Below, one piece after another: positions 30,121-37,997 of a stretch of 57,148 bases of DNA. The notes below the pieces were generated by a model that made no database searches, was not told the origin of the DNA, and was given only the letters and a program-made list of their open reading frames with translations. Source of the DNA: Bacteroides cellulosilyticus DSM 14838. GTDB taxonomy: Bacteria > Bacteroidota > Bacteroidia > Bacteroidales > Bacteroidaceae. A program made the position numbers and the translations under genes. The stretch covers positions 1,519,718-1,576,865 of the forward strand of contig NZ_EQ973490.1 of the NCBI RefSeq assembly GCF_000158035.1, read 5' to 3'. Position 1 is the first letter of the stretch. Every line of letters starts with the position of its first letter.

Positions 30121-31734
30121 TTACTCAATCAATGCCTTAATTTCCTTAATGGTTCTTGTTCTCTTTAATTGATTTATCCCAAGTTTCTCACATCCTTGTT
30201 CTAAGAATGGATACTTGTCTGTAATGTCTTTTAGTTCTTGCTTCTCACTATCCGTTAGAGTAGCTTTCTCCTTTAAGTCACAGAAACGTTTGAGCCTGTC
30301 TCTGAATTGGGGAGGTGTAAGAGCTTTCTTCATAACATCTTCATCTTTAATGTCCCATTCATGTGCTTTGCCTATTACCATTCCTAGCTCTTTGTAACTT
30401 TCTATTAGTGATTCTGCTGACTTGTAAACGATACGCATAGTCCAATGTTGGTATAGCTTTAATTGGGCAACCATGTCATTAACTTCGTATCTATCGTTCC
30501 TCTTAATAATGTATGTATCAATACCTAGTTTCTCAAATTCCTTATCCTGCTGCTCTAGTATCTTTGTATCTGGTTCTTTATTCAACTGCTCTACTCTTTT
30601 GCGGGCAGTAGCAAGTTCGTCCTCTATCTCCTCCTTCATTACATCAAATGGACGGTAGTAATTAATAGCCTTAGGATTGAAGATGTGAACAATCTTGTTT
30701 CTAAACGGATTGGATTTGGTTCTGATACGTCCTGCAATTTGGGGAATGTCCATGTCAATACTGATTAGAGTGTGCTTATTATTGCTACTACTAACAATGA
30801 AACAAATTGCAGTTTCAGAGTAGAAGTCTACTCCTTCAAATGCCTTGCAGGTTACGAATGTAAATCGTTTGGCAGGAGCTGTTGAACTGGAAATTTCAAA
30901 ACCTTCCAATTTGTAGTGGTTCAGTTCGTCATCTGCACAGATAATTCTACAATCATCATTAGTTAATTTACTCTTTGTAAGTATTGTCTTAATCTCTCTT
31001 ACACTATTGACAAAGAAGTATGCTTCCTCACTCTTTACTCCATCCAGTACAAAGTAACCATTGTCTTGATAGTGCTTGATAATCTTAGCTGCCGTAGTAC
31101 TTGCACTTTGGCACAAACAAGGATAGATTGTTATCTTATCTACTGTTTTCCAATCAGCAACGTACTCTGTAATTCCTGCGAAAATTTCAGGCTTAAATTG
31201 CTCTGGAATTGGGGTTGCAGTTAAGAAGCAATGAGATTTGAAGAGTTCAAATTTCTCTATTACTTGATTTATTACCTTTGTCCTAAAGCCGTATTGTTTC
31301 AGAAGGTTATGGTATTCATCTACAAGTATTTTAAATTCCAGTGGGTTAATGAGGGGAATTAACGTGCTTACCTTATCATAAGTACAAAGTATCTTCTTTT
31401 TCCCGTCCTTTGTAAGGAATTTCTTTAGTTTGGCTTTTACTGTCCTGTTGAGGTTGCCATACAAGCCAAACAAGTTCTCATTAACAGGACTTACGCCTGG
31501 TTGAATCTGTGACTTCTTCCAAATGTTATCGTTGCCATCCTTGTCTTTAGGTGGGTAGCACTTATTAACTACTAACTCTTTTGTAGGTACGGCAATAATG
31601 TAATTCTCATTATTAGTAAGTGCTATTGTAGTAGCACCGCATCCCGTCTTGACCTTATTAAAAATGCAGTTTTCTGGGAAGTCGTCCATGGTGAGAAAAC
31701 CATCTCGTTCTTGAATTTTAAAGGGTATCATCAT
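30121..31734 (-). CDS. SF2 helicase-like ATPase with altered Walker A
   Basis: A 537-residue protein with helicase superfamily 2 motifs in order: motif I KTGCGATT (29-36), motif II VDEYH (138-142), motif III TATPIP (172-177), motif V-like TCKAFEGVDFYS (295-306) and motif VI QIAGRIR (332-338). In motif I the invariant Lys is replaced by Ala34 (TGCGATT instead of TGxGKT). Catalysis would be impaired unless another residue takes over, yet all other motifs are kept. A C-terminal 150 residues are charged and helical. It may be the replication or remodelling protein of the island. It forms a minus-strand series with the DGQHR gene, 315 bases apart. Confidence 0.75.
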   Translation of the reverse strand: MMIPFKIQERDGFLTMDDFPENCIFNKVKTGCGATTIALTNNENYIIAVPTKELVVNKCYPPKDKDGNDNIWKKSQIQPGVSPVNENLFGLYGNLNRTVKAKLKKFLTKDGKKKILCTYDKVSTLIPLINPLEFKILVDEYHNLLKQYGFRTKVINQVIEKFELFKSHCFLTATPIPEQFKPEIFAGITEYVADWKTVDKITIYPCLCQSASTTAAKIIKHYQDNGYFVLDGVKSEEAYFFVNSVREIKTILTKSKLTNDDCRIICADDELNHYKLEGFEISSSTAPAKRFTFVTCKAFEGVDFYSETAICFIVSSSNNKHTLISIDMDIPQIAGRIRTKSNPFRNKIVHIFNPKAINYYRPFDVMKEEIEDELATARKRVEQLNKEPDTKILEQQDKEFEKLGIDTYIIKRNDRYEVNDMVAQLKLYQHWTMRIVYKSAESLIESYKELGMVIGKAHEWDIKDEDVMKKALTPPQFRDRLKRFCDLKEKATLTDSEKQELKDITDKYPFLEQGCEKLGINQLKRTRTIKEIKALIE

Positions 31735-31811
31735 TTATCTTTGGTGATTTTAAATTTGTTATCTGTGACCTTAATTCTCGTACTTTAGGAGAGCCTTAAC
31801 TCCAAATCTTA

Positions 31812-31994
31812 GGGTAAACCATCCTATTGTAATAGGAAGATTCACCACTTTCTTGAAAAATTTACTCTATCATCATCTCTGCTTGGTGAATTACAAACTG
31901 CTACCTGTTGCCCAATTAATCAGACTTTAGGCATTTCTTAGCTCTGTTTTTTGGGTAATCAGCATTATTGTATAGGGGAAAATCACCACTTTCT
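31812..31994. repeat. Two 42-bp imperfect direct repeats before the helicase-like gene
   Basis: Copies at 31812-31853 and 31953-31994, equal length, about 30 of 42 bases shared: GGGTAA at the start, TATTGTA in the middle, TCACCACTTTCT at the end, offset 141 bases. Copy 1 also has the palindrome CCTATT-GT-AATAGG. They are in the 315-base gap upstream of the helicase-like gene and may be iteron-like or regulator sites. No consensus promoter is seen in the gap. Confidence 0.55.
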
Positions 31995-32010
31995 GAGAAT
32001 TTGGAGTAGA

Positions 32011-32035
32011 AGAGCCAACCTGTCACATTGGCTCT
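32011..32035. terminator. Hairpin after the DGQHR gene
   Basis: AGAGCCAA (32011-32018) / TTGGCTCT (32028-32035), 9-base loop, 15 bases after the DGQHR stop codon. The T-tract is poor, so it may be a weak terminator. Confidence 0.45.
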
Positions 32036-32049
32036 CTGTCTAATTGGAG

Positions 32050-33120
32050 TTAGGCTTCCAGTGCTTCTTTAAGCATTACTTGGAAGTCATCCTCCTCTTT
32101 GACTTGCTTCAGTCTCTCTTCATTAAGATTCAGAACTTTCAGTTTGTCCAATGCCCCAAATGCCTGCTCCTCACCATTTATCTTAGCATAGCTGTTAAAT
32201 CCTTTGATGAAGTATCGCTTTGTAAGGAAAGGAACTGTGATGTGGGCAGCTTTACATAGTGTAATGAATCTGTTTCCTCTCTCAATTTCAACTGTCGTAC
32301 CTTTAGGCAGCTTATACTCTTCACCCTTCAACACCTTGTCAAGTGCTTTTTCTGATATGCTCTTCTTTGTATAAATCAGACCTGCCGTTGTAGGATTGAA
32401 CCCCTCTTTGATAAGTTCTGCCACATTCTTGAACAATGCTTCTTCTGATGTCAGAGCGGCTACTGTCAGTCTGTCTCTCTTGTCCCAGTTGCTGACAGTG
32501 TTGATGTCTACCAAGTATTCCCCTACATTCTCAACTTCCTTGACAAATACATTAGGGATAACTATACCACCTTTAGTTGCATTCAACTTGGCAAATGCAG
32601 TACTTCTGTGCTGTCCGTCCAGAATCACGTAGTAACCTTCTGCTTCCTCTATACTTAACTCTCTGCCGTTGATGTCTGTTACAGTAAATCCTGCTTCTAT
32701 TAATGCCTTGGCTTCTACTACAATGATTGGGTAGGCTTCTTCATACTTGCCATTGTCAATAATGGCGATGAACTTATCCACTTTCTTGGAGTTGATAACC
32801 CTGTTGTGCTCAACTAAGGCTATCTTCTTTGACACTACCTTACCGTCCTTAGCCAGTCTGAACGTGATTGCATCATCTTTCAGAGCTACAGTAGATGCCT
32901 GCTTCTTGCTTTCAGCTTGTACAATCTCTTGTTGCAGTTGGGCTATAATTTCCTGTTGGGCATTGATGATAGTATCATTCATCTTCTTACTGATTAAACT
33001 CTTTAAGTCTCTCTCTTCTTTAGCAAGACGCTTCTTTAACTCTTTGGTGCACATGGTTGCCATTGCTTTGTTAGCTACTGTGTTTACATTCTCAATCGCT
33101 TTTAATGAATTTGTTTCCAT
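32050..33120 (-). CDS. DGQHR/ParB-fold domain protein
   Basis: A 356-residue protein: N-terminal coiled coil (about 1-75, rich in Lys/Glu/Gln), then a ParB/Srx-fold core with the diagnostic DGQHR (168-172) inside YYVILDGQHRSTAFAKLNA, then a helical half. DGQHR domains are found in ParB-like partition proteins, in DndB-type regulators of DNA phosphorothioation and in plasmid proteins. No Dnd partner genes are here, so a role in DNA binding or replication control of the island is more likely. Two palindromic promoter modules lie upstream (33197-33372), which the protein may itself bind (inference). Confidence 0.75.
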   Translation of the reverse strand: METNSLKAIENVNTVANKAMATMCTKELKKRLAKEERDLKSLISKKMNDTIINAQQEIIAQLQQEIVQAESKKQASTVALKDDAITFRLAKDGKVVSKKIALVEHNRVINSKKVDKFIAIIDNGKYEEAYPIIVVEAKALIEAGFTVTDINGRELSIEEAEGYYVILDGQHRSTAFAKLNATKGGIVIPNVFVKEVENVGEYLVDINTVSNWDKRDRLTVAALTSEEALFKNVAELIKEGFNPTTAGLIYTKKSISEKALDKVLKGEEYKLPKGTTVEIERGNRFITLCKAAHITVPFLTKRYFIKGFNSYAKINGEEQAFGALDKLKVLNLNEERLKQVKEEDDFQVMLKEALEA

Positions 33121-33196
33121 ACTTTTTAAAATTTAGATAGTTATTAATAATTGCAATCTCTGGTTAAGTGTGCACCCTTAACGTTTGATTGCGGTG

Positions 33197-33262
33197 CAAA
33201 GCTACTGCTATCCTAACTGCTGTGCTATAAAGAATAAGTTCTGATTTCAGTTCTATTCTTTA
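33197..33262 (-). promoter_or_regulatory. Promoter module 1: -7 box with 35-bp interrupted palindrome
   Basis: Palindrome TAAAGAATA-N17-TATTCTTTA at 33228-33262; 23 bases below it a -7 box TAGCTTTG on the minus strand (plus CAAAGCTA 33197-33204). No TTG at -33; the palindrome sits just upstream of that spot. Leader of about 70 bases to the ATG at 33120. Confidence 0.6.
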
Positions 33263-33306
33263 GGAACTTGTCCTGTCAGTTATTCAATGCTCTCGTTTTG
33301 ACATTG

Positions 33307-33372
33307 CAAAGTTGGGGAATACTTAGAAGGTGGGTAATAAAGAATAAGAAGCGATTTGAGGGGTATTCTTTA
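33307..33372 (-). promoter_or_regulatory. Promoter module 2: same layout as module 1
   Basis: Palindrome TAAAGAATA-N17-TATTCTTTA at 33338-33372, 35 bp; 23 bases below it CAAAGTTG (33307-33314), i.e. CAACTTTG on the minus strand, one base off the -7 consensus. Spacing and total size equal module 1; the centres are 110 bases apart. Inside, GATTT is shared at the same place. Confidence 0.55.
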
Positions 33373-33465
33373 GATTGTAGGTTATCAGTGAGTTAGCTCA
33401 TTTAAGGACATAAAAAAACTACCATGCAATTACATGGTAGTCTGTGAGGATTGGTAGATTTTTAA

Positions 33466-34479
33466 TTACCAGAGGTATTCTGTAGATTGATTGTTAGGTG
33501 AGAAGTTGTAGTCTTCTGTCTGCTTGGGCTTCCATTGTGGTTTGTACCCTTGTTTCACTAAGTAAGCAATAGCTGCATTGGTTGAGTTCTCATCGACATT
33601 GTAACTGCCTTCTTCAAACAGTAGTTTCATGTAGTCCAATGTCATACGTATCTGTTCGCTCTTGGTTTTCAATGACGAGTACTTTTGTAAGAGATGGAAT
33701 GTGCCGTACATGATAAGATTACAAGCTACATTACTAGCTTTCCTGCCTTTTTTCTCTGCATACACTTCCTTTAGTTCTGCTTGGGCTTCTTCCAGACTTT
33801 TAACTCCCAAGTAAATTTGCAGGTAGTCGTCCAGTAAGTCAGTCAGCCAATGACATGAATTATCTAGTGTGATCTTCTTAACTCCATTATCAATAGTGAT
33901 AGGATTGAACACTCTTAATTCTTTCTTCTTGCTAGGTGAGTATCTCTTAGTATTAAGCAACTCAAAGAGCTTTAACATTTCTGGACGGACTTGTTGGAGA
34001 TAAGGAAGCGTATTCTCAGACATGGTAATTTCTGTGTAGAGTTCCTCTTTTACATGCTTGTCGTAAATGGCAGCTACGATAAGAAGAGTTGTTCTGATTG
34101 TTTCGCTGCTGTCTTTCTCTCCATAGTCCTGCAACAATTTGTCTAACTGTTTTAAGATGGTATCATTGGAAAGAACAATCGTAATCTCATGCTCTGTGTC
34201 CATAATGAAACTTTTCACATCAAGTTCCATGCTTGTTGAGGCTGGTCTTGGTGCGTAACGGTGGTAATCAAACGCACCATTATCCACTGCAATCTCATTT
34301 AAAAATGGACAGGCAATCATGTAATTATTAGCTACTTCTTTACTGATTCCATTAGGGTACTTGGTGCGGTAAACGTTTAGTAGCTCATTTTCAAACATGG
34401 CACGTCTGTAGCCAAAGAGTTCTTCTAGAATTGGTTCCAGTCTTTTAAGTTCTGGAATTGGTAGTGTGTAACTTGTCAT
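33466..34479 (-). CDS. Conserved protein of the island, unknown function
   Basis: A 337-residue soluble, mainly helical protein with no signal peptide or membrane segment. I do not recognise the family. Visible features: an N-terminal helical part (LEPILEELFGYRRAMFENE), a central segment around CHWLTDLLDDYLQIYLGV (about 205-222), Asn-rich C-terminus. It lies between the DGQHR gene and the integrase (71 bases from the integrase), a place often held by a replication or excision protein in Bacteroides elements, which is only a suggestion. Confidence 0.6.
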   Translation of the reverse strand: MTSYTLPIPELKRLEPILEELFGYRRAMFENELLNVYRTKYPNGISKEVANNYMIACPFLNEIAVDNGAFDYHRYAPRPASTSMELDVKSFIMDTEHEITIVLSNDTILKQLDKLLQDYGEKDSSETIRTTLLIVAAIYDKHVKEELYTEITMSENTLPYLQQVRPEMLKLFELLNTKRYSPSKKKELRVFNPITIDNGVKKITLDNSCHWLTDLLDDYLQIYLGVKSLEEAQAELKEVYAEKKGRKASNVACNLIMYGTFHLLQKYSSLKTKSEQIRMTLDYMKLLFEEGSYNVDENSTNAAIAYLVKQGYKPQWKPKQTEDYNFSPNNQSTEYLW

Positions 34480-34550
34480 AATGCATTTACATTTAGACTA
34501 CAAAGTTAAAAAATCCCACTCACATTACTGTAAGCGGGATTAATTAAAAG

Positions 34551-35819
34551 CTACTTCCCAAACACGTACTTAATGACTTTTGCATTAGCCTTATTCTCAT
34601 TCACGAAGTCTCGTTCAATGTAGATGTCAGTTACTCTCATTGATTCATCAACATGGTTTAATGCAGCGTGTACAGTGTACTTGTCAATACCTACTTTGTT
34701 GAGTGCAATGGTAGCCCATGAGTGGCGGGCTGCGTAGTACTCCAAATCATCTACACCCAACAATCCACCAATTTCTTTCAAGCCGTAGTTGATGGCTTTG
34801 TTGAAGTTTCCTTCATCTGCATAGTAGCGATAGAAATTAAAGAGTCGTTTGCCACTTTGGTCTTTGTACTTCTCAACCAGTGGAAGAATTGCTTTTGGAA
34901 TGTTCACCATCATTTTTGCACCATCTAATCTACGAGCTTTGGTCTTGGTTCTGTTGTAAGTAATGGTGTCACCTGTTCTTTCCGTGACATTGTAAAGGTC
35001 GGCAGAATTAATCCCCATCAAACAGAATGATAGAATGAAGCAATCTTTAGCCAAGTTGTAACGGCAAGTTGATTTGTACCCCTTCTTCATGTCTTTATAG
35101 GGTAGCTTCCATACCTTTTTGATGATGTCTGCTGGAATAGCTCTTTTACGGGTTGCTTCTTGTCTAGGTATCTCGAAGTCTGCAAATGGAGAATTGGGTA
35201 TGAGTATGAGATTTTTTTCCCTTTTGTTGTACTTCTTTTGAGCCTCTTTGAACAGTTTCTTAATGCTTATCAAGTAAAGGGATAGTGAACGATTAGAAGG
35301 AACACGCTTACCCTGCTGCATTAGTTTCTTGGTACGTGCTTCACGTTCTCCAATCAAGAATACTTTGAACTGCTCCAAGAAATCTAAGGTTATCAGATTT
35401 ACATCCAATTCTTCTTTACCAACAAACCGTACCAAGGCATTAGTGGCAGTGGTGTAATTGGGCGCACCTTTAATTGTGGCAGAAGAAATCCACTCACGAC
35501 TGAACTTTATAAAGTCAATGGTCTGCTGCTTCTGATGTTCCCCGTTTAAGTAGTCCATTACATCGTCAATGGTGTAGTTATTCAGTTCAATTTGAAGTTT
35601 GGCACACTTGTTTTGATAGCAACGAATAAGGTCGTTTACTTCCTGTCTCAAAGGAGATGATTGCTTGATTCTTAAGTCCTTAGTCAAGTCTTTGGAGGTT
35701 GCAAATAGACTTGTAGACAATCTTTTCATTCGTCTGTTAAGAGTAAATCTAAGTCTTACAGTGAAACATTCATTTGATTGCCGTTGGATTTTTACTACTT
35801 CTGCGTTGATTGTCAGCAT
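34551..35819 (-). CDS. Tyrosine recombinase (integrase) of the island
   Basis: A 422-residue Bacteroidetes-type phage/ICE integrase: N-terminal arm-binding part (1-95), SAM-like core-binding domain (about 100-200) and catalytic domain (about 220-415). Active-site residues: ARHSWATIAL (Arg and preceding box), LNHVDESMR (His) and Tyr in TDIYIERDF. The first catalytic Arg position reads FCLMGINSADLY; many Bacteroidetes integrases lack Arg in this window, so this is not a defect. It is adjacent to the tRNA-side repeat and points away from it, with arm-type sites 20 bases upstream of its start. Confidence 0.93.
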   Translation of the reverse strand: MLTINAEVVKIQRQSNECFTVRLRFTLNRRMKRLSTSLFATSKDLTKDLRIKQSSPLRQEVNDLIRCYQNKCAKLQIELNNYTIDDVMDYLNGEHQKQQTIDFIKFSREWISSATIKGAPNYTTATNALVRFVGKEELDVNLITLDFLEQFKVFLIGEREARTKKLMQQGKRVPSNRSLSLYLISIKKLFKEAQKKYNKREKNLILIPNSPFADFEIPRQEATRKRAIPADIIKKVWKLPYKDMKKGYKSTCRYNLAKDCFILSFCLMGINSADLYNVTERTGDTITYNRTKTKARRLDGAKMMVNIPKAILPLVEKYKDQSGKRLFNFYRYYADEGNFNKAINYGLKEIGGLLGVDDLEYYAARHSWATIALNKVGIDKYTVHAALNHVDESMRVTDIYIERDFVNENKANAKVIKYVFGK

Positions 35820-35839
35820 ACTACATGTTGTTTAACTGG

Positions 35840-35857
35840 TGAAACAATAGTGAAACA
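35840..35857. repeat. Integrase arm-type site, right end
   Basis: TGAAACAATAGTGAAACA, exact copy of 25707-25724, 20 bases upstream of the integrase start; binding there could also repress the integrase gene (inference). Confidence 0.6.
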
Positions 35858-35925
35858 ACTGCATCAATTTAAGGCTAAAACTACTAAAGCAACAGACCCT
35901 TAATCGGAGGTCTCCATAAAGAAAA

Positions 35926-35957
35926 AGGCTGTATTCCCTTAGGAATCAGCCTTTTTT
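35926..35957. terminator. tRNA hairpin terminator, right copy
   Basis: AAAAGGCTG / CAGCCTTTTTT with inner ATTCC/GGAAT, directly behind the tRNA (minus strand) and between tRNA and integrase. Part of the sequence duplicated at the left end; the two copies differ by one base in the A and T runs. Confidence 0.7.
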
Positions 35958-36004
35958 CTTTGTGGACCAGCCTGGGCTTGAACCAGGGACCTCCAGATTA
36001 TGAG
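35953..36004. repeat. Right attachment direct repeat inside the tRNA
   Basis: The 52 bases equal 25587-25638. It includes the tRNA from the anticodon to the 3' end, so integration rebuilds an intact tRNA. Confidence 0.9.
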
Positions 36005-36036
36005 TCTGTTGCTCTAACCAACTGAGCTACAAGTCC
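35963..36036 (-). tRNA. tRNA with CAT anticodon (tRNA-Met, or tRNA-Ile2 if modified)
   Basis: A 74-base cloverleaf without encoded CCA: acceptor GGACTTG/CTGGTCC with discriminator A, D arm GCTC/GAGC, anticodon loop CTCATAA, T arm CCTGG-TTCAAGC-CCAGG. The CAT anticodon reads Met, or Ile after lysidine modification; sequence alone does not settle it. The acceptor has a T-T pair at 6-67. The element is integrated in its 3' half. Confidence 0.92.
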
Positions 36037-36063
36037 GGTGTTATCCTCATCGGATAGCGGGCA

Positions 36064-36094
36064 CAAAAATAGTATATTCAGTTGAAATATGCAA
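36064..36094 (-). promoter_or_regulatory. Promoter of the tRNA gene
   Basis: Minus strand: TTG (plus CAA 36092-36094), 20 bases, TATTTTTG (plus CAAAAATA 36064-36071), about 28 bases upstream of the tRNA. Confidence 0.6.
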
Positions 36095-36131
36095 ACCTTT
36101 CGGGCAAAATATACTGTTTGTTGCTTTGTTT

Positions 36132-36443
36132 TTAGAACTTGTACGTACGTTTGGGGTTCTTGGGGAACCAACCTTTCTTTACGCGGTCTTCTTGTTCAAA
36201 GACCTCCTTGATGGTCCAGAACGAAGAGAAAGCAAATACGCCCAAGAGGGACGCAATCAAGATATTCTCTACGCAAAGCGAGGCCACAACGCCCCCGATG
36301 CCCAATACAAGAAAAATCCACCAGCACTTGGTACCCCAATAATACTCGGCTTTCACTACCACAGGATGAAACAATCCAATGATAAGAAATGTACAAATGC
36401 CGATGAACAGTCCCGAAAGATGATATTCGTTTAAGAATTCCAT
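36132..36443 (-). CDS. DUF4491 family membrane protein
   Basis: A 103-residue protein with three membrane helices (about 10-30, 40-58, 62-80) and a C-terminal basic tail (KKGWFPKNPKRTYKF). The family start LNEYHLSGLFIGICTFLIIG and the VKAEYYWGTKCWW motif between helices 1 and 2 fit DUF4491, an uncharacterised Bacteroidetes inner-membrane family. It follows the Lrp-type regulator by 10 bases, so both are in one operon; no link in function is known. Confidence 0.8.
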   Translation of the reverse strand: MEFLNEYHLSGLFIGICTFLIIGLFHPVVVKAEYYWGTKCWWIFLVLGIGGVVASLCVENILIASLLGVFAFSSFWTIKEVFEQEDRVKKGWFPKNPKRTYKF

Positions 36444-36453
36444 AAATTATCTG

Positions 36454-36918
36454 TTATTTCTCCGGGCAAATAGGAATTTCCTTCTTGATACTTTGCTCCA
36501 GTGAAATCAACGTTTCGGTAGCGGTTACACCCGGAATTTCTTGCATTTTGTTATTCAGCAAGTCCATCAGATGCTCGTTATCGCGTGCATATACTTTCGT
36601 CAGCATCGTGTAAGGACCCGTAGTGAAGTGGCATTCCACGATTTCCGGTATTTTCTCCATTTCGGCAACCACTGATTTGTACATGGAACCTTTCTCTAAC
36701 TTGATACCTACATACGTGCAGGTTCTGTAGCCCAGAGATTTGGGGTTCACATGATAACCGGAGCCGACAATGACACCTAAATCTATCAAACGTTGCACAC
36801 GTTGATGAATGGCAGCACGTGATACGCCACACTCAGCAGCTACATCTTTGAAAGGAATGCGGGCATTCTGAGAGATGATTTCCAGAATCTGCCGGTCAAG
36901 ATTGTCTATTTTTTCCAT
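36454..36918 (-). CDS. Lrp/AsnC-family transcriptional regulator
   Basis: A 154-residue feast/famine regulator: N-terminal helix-turn-helix (about 5-60: LDRQILEIISQNARIPFKDVAAECGVSR then IHQRVQRLIDLGVI) and a C-terminal RAM ligand-binding, oligomerising domain (about 70-148, with VECHFTTGPYTMLTKVYA). Family members sense amino acids. Standard length. First gene of a two-gene operon with the DUF4491 gene. Confidence 0.93.
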   Translation of the reverse strand: MEKIDNLDRQILEIISQNARIPFKDVAAECGVSRAAIHQRVQRLIDLGVIVGSGYHVNPKSLGYRTCTYVGIKLEKGSMYKSVVAEMEKIPEIVECHFTTGPYTMLTKVYARDNEHLMDLLNNKMQEIPGVTATETLISLEQSIKKEIPICPEK

Positions 36919-37028
36919 AATATCAATTTGTGTAAGTTCTTGTTTTTATCAAATAGTAAGCAAATATAGGACTTTATTTTAATTTCTCTATATAAAAGGA
37001 GGAAAAAATAGGGAAAGAGTAAAAAAGA

Positions 37029-37072
37029 AGCGGGCGAAGCAGATGTTTTTGTTTACATCCGTTTCGCCCGCT
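37029..37072 (-). terminator. Intrinsic terminator of the FKBP operon
   Basis: Stem AGCGGGCGAA (37029-37038) / TTCGCCCGCT (37063-37072) with an inner GATGT/ACATC. On the minus strand it is followed by TCTTTTTT, 38 bases after the FKBP stop codon. Confidence 0.85.
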
Positions 37073-37110
37073 AAGTCTGTACCGTTGAAGAAAAAATCTT
37101 CGGCTGATAC

Positions 37111-37977
37111 TTATTTTTCGATGCCGACGAGCTCTACTTCAAAGATCAGGGTAGAGAACGGTTTGATCTGACCGCCGGTTTCTCTGCCACCGTAACCCAG
37201 TTCCTGCGGAATATAAAGTTCCCACTTAGAACCTACAGGCATCATTGTGAGGGCTTCTGTCCAGCCTTTGATAACTTGGTTGGCACGGAAAGTAGCAGGT
37301 TCGTTGCGCTTGTAAGAACTGTCGAATTCAGTACCGTCAATCAAAGTACCCTTGTAGTTTACTTTCACTTTGCTGGTGTCAGCAGGGATTGCGCCTGTAC
37401 CCTTGGTGATGATTTTGTATTGCAGACCGCTCGGAGTAGTTACAACACCTTCTTTACCTTTGTTTTCAGCGAGGTATTTTTCACCGGCAGCTTTGTTGTC
37501 AGCGTATTTGACAGCTAAAGCTTTTTCCTTGATGGCTTCCATACCATCGCGCATGTAAGCTGTAGCAGCTTCTTTAGTCATAACGTTGCTCTTGTCTGTG
37601 ATACCTGCTATGAAACCTGCCAACAGGTTTTCACGGCTGATAGTCTGAGTAGAGTCGCCACCGAAGATTTGTTGGTTGAAGCCTTCTACCCATTGTTTGC
37701 CTACCATCTGACCAATTTGCATACCGGTCATGTAAGCAACGTCTTTCTTGCTGGTTTTAGCAGCGCCTTCGTTGAAACCTTTGATGAATTCAGCCATCTG
37801 AGTAGTGTCAACGCCTTGTTGCATCAGGTACTGAGTCAGACCTTCTGTACGAGCCATACCGATGGCATAAGACAATGAGTCAACATCTGTTTTCAGATTT
37901 GCTTTCGGGCTTTGTGCAGTACAGGAAGCTAAACCTGCGCCTACTGCAAGAGCCATGATAAATGTTACTTTTTTCAT
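37111..37977 (-). CDS. FKBP-type peptidyl-prolyl isomerase, lipoprotein (FkpA/Mip type)
   Basis: A 288-residue periplasmic folding helper. A signal with lipobox (MALAVGAGLASC, Cys19) is followed by the FKBP N-terminal dimerisation domain (about 30-180; LKTDVDSLSYAIGMARTEGL, Q/K-rich helices) and the catalytic FKBP domain (about 195-288) with VKVNYKGTLIDGTEFDSSY, VIKGWTEALTMMPVGSKWE and YIPQELGYGGRETGG-type flap. All the usual aromatic pocket residues of FKBPs seem present. It follows a second FKBP gene by 20 bases in one operon. Confidence 0.93.
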   Translation of the reverse strand: MKKVTFIMALAVGAGLASCTAQSPKANLKTDVDSLSYAIGMARTEGLTQYLMQQGVDTTQMAEFIKGFNEGAAKTSKKDVAYMTGMQIGQMVGKQWVEGFNQQIFGGDSTQTISRENLLAGFIAGITDKSNVMTKEAATAYMRDGMEAIKEKALAVKYADNKAAGEKYLAENKGKEGVVTTPSGLQYKIITKGTGAIPADTSKVKVNYKGTLIDGTEFDSSYKRNEPATFRANQVIKGWTEALTMMPVGSKWELYIPQELGYGGRETGGQIKPFSTLIFEVELVGIEK

Positions 37978-37997
37978 TTTGCTTTTACTGTTTATTT

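Larger units (their letters stand above)
25639..36004. mobile_element. Integrated genomic island in a CAT tRNA gene (tyrosine integrase type, 10.4 kb)
   Basis: Bounded by 52-bp direct repeats (25587-25638 and 35953-36004) that contain the tRNA 3' half; the integrase gene lies next to the tRNA-side repeat, pointing away from it. The 18-bp arm-type repeat TGAAACAATAGTGAAACA occurs near both ends (25707-25724 and 35840-35857). Genes inside: small basic protein, cargo lipoprotein, structured RNA, serine recombinase, two tiny membrane peptides, DUF3871 protein, SF2 helicase-like protein, DGQHR protein, an unknown protein and the integrase. No relaxase, mating-pair, coupling or phage structural gene is present, so it must be mobilised by something else or is immobile except for excision. 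It resembles a satellite-type or defensive island; its benefit to the host is unknown. Confidence 0.88.

Noticed and set aside
33228..33372. CRISPR-like repeat pair
   Set aside because: Only two copies, the arms are palindromic, and both are fixed to -7 boxes.
34551..35819. Integrase inactive because the first catalytic Arg is missing
   Set aside because: The FCLMGIN-type window without Arg is common in active Bacteroidetes integrases; the other catalytic residues are present.
25639..36004. Conjugative element or prophage
   Set aside because: No relaxase, coupling protein, Tra genes, capsid, portal, terminase or lysis genes were found.
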